This document shows positions 61,162 through 64,000 of a stretch of DNA of 64,000 nt, piece after piece. Each line of letters starts with the position of its first letter. The stretch's first letter is position 1. This stretch comes from Himantopus leucocephalus. Taxonomy: Eukaryota > Chordata > Aves > Charadriiformes > Recurvirostridae. The DNA lies in assembly GCA_003993805.1 (NCBI GenBank), contig RSEF01000003.1, positions 42,901,415 to 42,965,414 on the forward strand. Direction: 5' to 3'. The notes below the pieces were generated by a model. That model made no database searches. It was not told the origin of the DNA and saw nothing but the letters and a program-made list of their open reading frames with translations. Position numbers and translations under genes: made by a program.

Positions 61162-64000
61162 GTAGGGAAGCGGCGCGGGGAGGGCTGCCCAGGCAGCCCG
61201 GGCGGGCAGGGCTCCCCCGCCCCTAGGAGCCTGCTGAGGAGCGGTCGGGGCCGAGGGGAGGGGGCGGCTGCGGGCCGAGGGTGGCTGGGGCAGTTAACGG
61301 GGCCGGGAGGCGAGGGGAAGGGACGGGTGCGTGTGTTGAGGCCGGGGGGGGCTGTGGCCGTTAAACGGTCGGGGCCGTCCCTCTGCTGCGTAACGCCGCG
61401 GCGGGTCCGGTGCTGCTGTGGCTGCGGGCGGCGCGTCTACCGGCGGGTCTGCCCGCCGGGCTCGGGGGGGGCTGAGGAGAGAAGGAGGGTGTCAGCCCCC
61501 CGCCCGCCGGCCGGGGAAAAGCGCCCGGGGTGCCTGCGTGGGTTCACCGTGAGGTACCGGCTGGTTAGGGCGGGCGGAGGGGCGCGGCGCGGGCGCTGCG
61601 GTTTCACCCGGAGCCCCCGGTCGGCGGCGGCGGTTCGCGAGGGTCCGCCGCGGCTTTCTGTGGGGCGGCAGCCCCTCCGCAACGCCCGCCGCCCCCGCTG
61701 GGGTGCGTGGGGAAGGAATTCCCACCGATTTTCACGTGTGTCGCGTCGTTCCCGGTCCGAGGAATAGCTCTTCGCACGGTGCCGTGTTTGCCTTAGCGGT
61801 CTTCGAAACCGCTGTGGTGCAAAAGAGGCTGTTCTTGGGATCGGGTGTGATCCGACTCAAGCGCAGCCGGACCCCTAAGGGCTTTACCTGGTGCCCCTCG
61901 GAAACTGGGTTGTCGTTCTCCGGCCCCACGCCTGCATGGCTGCTAGAAACAGGCGTCTGTTGGAACAGAAACTTCTGTCAGCTACCCAGAGGTGCTGTTT
62001 GGGAACATTAAGAAGTATTCTACAGGACATCTGAGGAAATGATAAGGGAAAAAATGGTGTTTTTTTTACTTGAGTTAGTGACCCAGTAGCCTGTTCACTA
62101 AAAAAGCCGCGCTTTGCGACCGGTGCCCGTTCCCTGTGCAGAGTGTACGCAACTGTGAGAAAATGAGAGTCTGCTGATTAAACCACGACACAGTGGTAAT
62201 TAATTATGCAGGTGTGAAAGGAGCAAGGTCAGTGCATTTGCATAGTCTGAAGGCCTCAGAGTTGTATGGGTGTCTCTGTGCCTGTATTCTGGCCACTGCA
62301 TATCAAATGAGCAGTGGTCACACTTGAATTATAAAAGAACGGGAGTTCTAGCTGTTAGCCTGAAGTGCATTTGAATTGTCTGGTTGGTTTTGTTCCTCTT
62401 CTTTCATGGTGTTGCTTTTGTAACTTCAGTGTGTTAATTTGGAGTCGGAAGTGGCAATGCGGAATCTCATGATGACCTTTCCTGCAGAAATGCGTTTTCC
62501 ACTAACAAACATTTCTACAGAAAATCCAGAAGTTTCTCAGTTGAGGAGGGAGGGAAAAAGCTTTGCTCTTCAGAGATTCACTGTTTCAAGCAGTTATTGT
62601 TGGACTTATGTTGTTACCGTGAAACTATGTTGCATTGGATAATGTTCGGATAACTTGTGTTAAAAAAAAAAAACCAAACAGTGCTTTTTTTAAATACTGA
62701 AAGAGTAAGTGTACAGTTTGTTTTTGCAAGGGTTATTTAGTTGTAACCTATTGAGTAATGTATTCACACAGGAGAGAAAAACAGATGCCTCTTATAAAAA
62801 GNTTGCATTGGATAATGTTCGGATAACTTGCCTTAAAAAAAAAAAAAAAACCCCGGTGCTTTTTTTAAACACTGAAAGAGTAAGTGTACAGTTTGTTTGT
62901 GCAAAGGTTATTTAGTTGTAACCTATTGAGTAATATATTCACACAGGAGAGAAAAACGGATGCCTCTTATAAAAAANATGCCTCTTATAAAAAGAGAACT
63001 TCCATCATCCATAGGGAAATGCTCAATACTATACATGTGCTCTTTGTAGGCCTGATCCTTGCATGATCATTTAAGGAAGAGTCTTCCGCTTAGCCTTCAA
63101 AGTACCGTGAAATGTACAAGCTGTAGTAGGTATGGCTGCCTTGGCAGAGGAAAGAAGGATGAGCTAAGAGACCTCTTTTGTCTCTGATGTCTTCTGCATT
63201 GTATTTTCTTATTATTCAGAGTGTTTTAGGAACATTAATGAATTCCTATACAAAAGTAAGAAATAATCCCTATTAATTAAAAGGCTTCTTGAATCTGAAA
63301 CTATTTAAGAGGATCTGGTACTACCTGATAAAGCCAGTCTTGTTTCATTTGAGTATTTAGTAATCTTTTTTTTTTTTTCTTGTTTACTGCTTCAGCTGCT
63401 CTTTATTACCTACTCCCTGGAATCACTGGTATGAATAAAAATTAAATCTGACCGTGGGACAGTGTTTTACAATAGCTGTGGCATAAAAACGCATTGTTTG
63501 TGTATTCATTGGTATTTCTGTGTAGTGTCTGTATGTCTCCATTGCATAGTGTCGCCATAGTTGTGTAGTATCTCAACAGTTGTGAAATTAGCTACCAGTG
63601 GAGGCCAGAGGCAGAGTGAACAGTAATTCTGTTTTTTGAGAAATTTAATTTCCCTCTCAATAGTCATCACACACATGCACACAAATAGAAATTTGTTGAA
63701 AATTTAAATCTGTTTTAGTGATTATTTACCTTGGCATCATTGACTCACTAACACAAGACTGGACTAGACATCTCTGTCCATCAATTCTGCTTACTTTTTC
63801 TAATAAGTAGCTCTTGATCTTTGTCTTAAAATGGCAGCTGGGCAGCTTACATTTATTTGGTGAAGTGTTGAGGTGGTTTTTTGTTTGTTCACTTGGATTT
63901 GTGGCAGTCTTAGGAAAAGGCTGTTCCAGAAACTTCTTGTGCTGATTAGAAATGTTTTGTCATTTCTGGCCTGAACTTACTCGTAACTGGTTTATGTCCT
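61162..64000 (+). other. B3GALNT2: B3GALNT2 intron 1 (partial)
   Basis: The first 600 bases are still CpG island and the rest becomes AT-rich. It holds the N-separated triplication at 62630-62994. No second B3GALNT2 exon, transposon or RNA gene is recognisable before the window ends. Confidence 0.8.
62630..62994. repeat. 172-bp duplication plus partial third copy at Ns
   Basis: Copy one (62630-62801) and copy two (62803-62976) are about 93-95% alike, differing mainly in A/T run lengths and a few bases, and are separated by the N at 62802. A second N at 62977 is followed by a 17-bp third repeat of their common end (62978-62994). This is the clearest example in the window of contig ends concatenated with a single N. 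Confidence 0.93.

Larger units (their letters stand above)
60480..61750 (+). promoter_or_regulatory. B3GALNT2: CpG-island promoter of B3GALNT2
   Basis: GC-rich, CpG-dense sequence surrounds the B3GALNT2 start codon at 61059. No TATA box is visible. Two ZNF143/THAP11-like sites in opposite orientation lie at 60842-60860 and 60912-60930. ATG codons at 60687 and 60696 would form minimal upstream frames (ATG-TAA and ATG-AGG-TAA) if transcription starts upstream of them. The long open frames on both strands are GC artefacts. Confidence 0.85.

Noticed and set aside
60343..61767. Several frames of 110-225 codons on both strands around B3GALNT2
   Set aside because: GC-rich shadows; only the MRNWLVLL frame starting at 61059 matches a known protein and ends at a proper donor.

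Overview
The window looks like nuclear DNA of a bird (possibly another archosaur; the species cannot be read from it). The evidence is sparse exons in long AT-rich introns, three CpG-island promoters, CR1 LINEs as the only clear young transposon, and fossil CR1 and MIR-like relics. It is a draft scaffold. Three runs of exactly 1000 N (13585-14584, 31303-32302, 51279-52278) split it into four contigs, and several isolated N bases sit between near-identical short copies of flanking sequence.

Left contig (1-13584): a CpG-island promoter and the first four coding exons of ERO1B (+ strand), the ER thiol oxidase that passes electrons from protein disulfide isomerase to oxygen. Exon joins are in frame and give 115 residues, including the signal peptide and the shuttle cysteine pair. 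The promoter carries an exact ER-stress response element (CCAAT-N9-CCACG on the minus strand) and a near-consensus ZNF143/THAP11 site. The contig ends inside a CR1 element at a gap, and I found no later ERO1B exon anywhere in the window.

Middle contigs (14585-31302 and 32303-51278): no gene I can name. They hold old CR1 and MIR-like relics, simple repeats, a possible short minus-strand terminal exon near 33.2-33.4 kb, an unusually long minus-strand open frame at 36.0-36.8 kb, and an orphan CpG island at 49.3-50.8 kb with a TATA box and a possible first exon.

Right contig (52279-64000): intergenic sequence with a clear CR1 ORF2 fragment, then a CpG-island promoter and the first coding exon of B3GALNT2 (+ strand). 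That enzyme adds beta-1,3-GalNAc to the O-mannose glycan of alpha-dystroglycan in the ER. Its later exons lie beyond the window.

In human 1q42.3, ERO1B and B3GALNT2 are separated by GPR137B, NID1, LYST and GNG4. Here they are about 50 kb apart in the expected relative orientation, but the rest of ERO1B and all those genes are missing. The simplest reading is that sequence is lost in the unsized gaps or that contigs are misjoined; a real rearrangement is the less likely alternative. I found no convincing evidence of a wholly new biological system. The best leads are the ERO1B promoter architecture, the orphan island with its possible first exon, the 33.2 kb candidate exon and the assembly structure.
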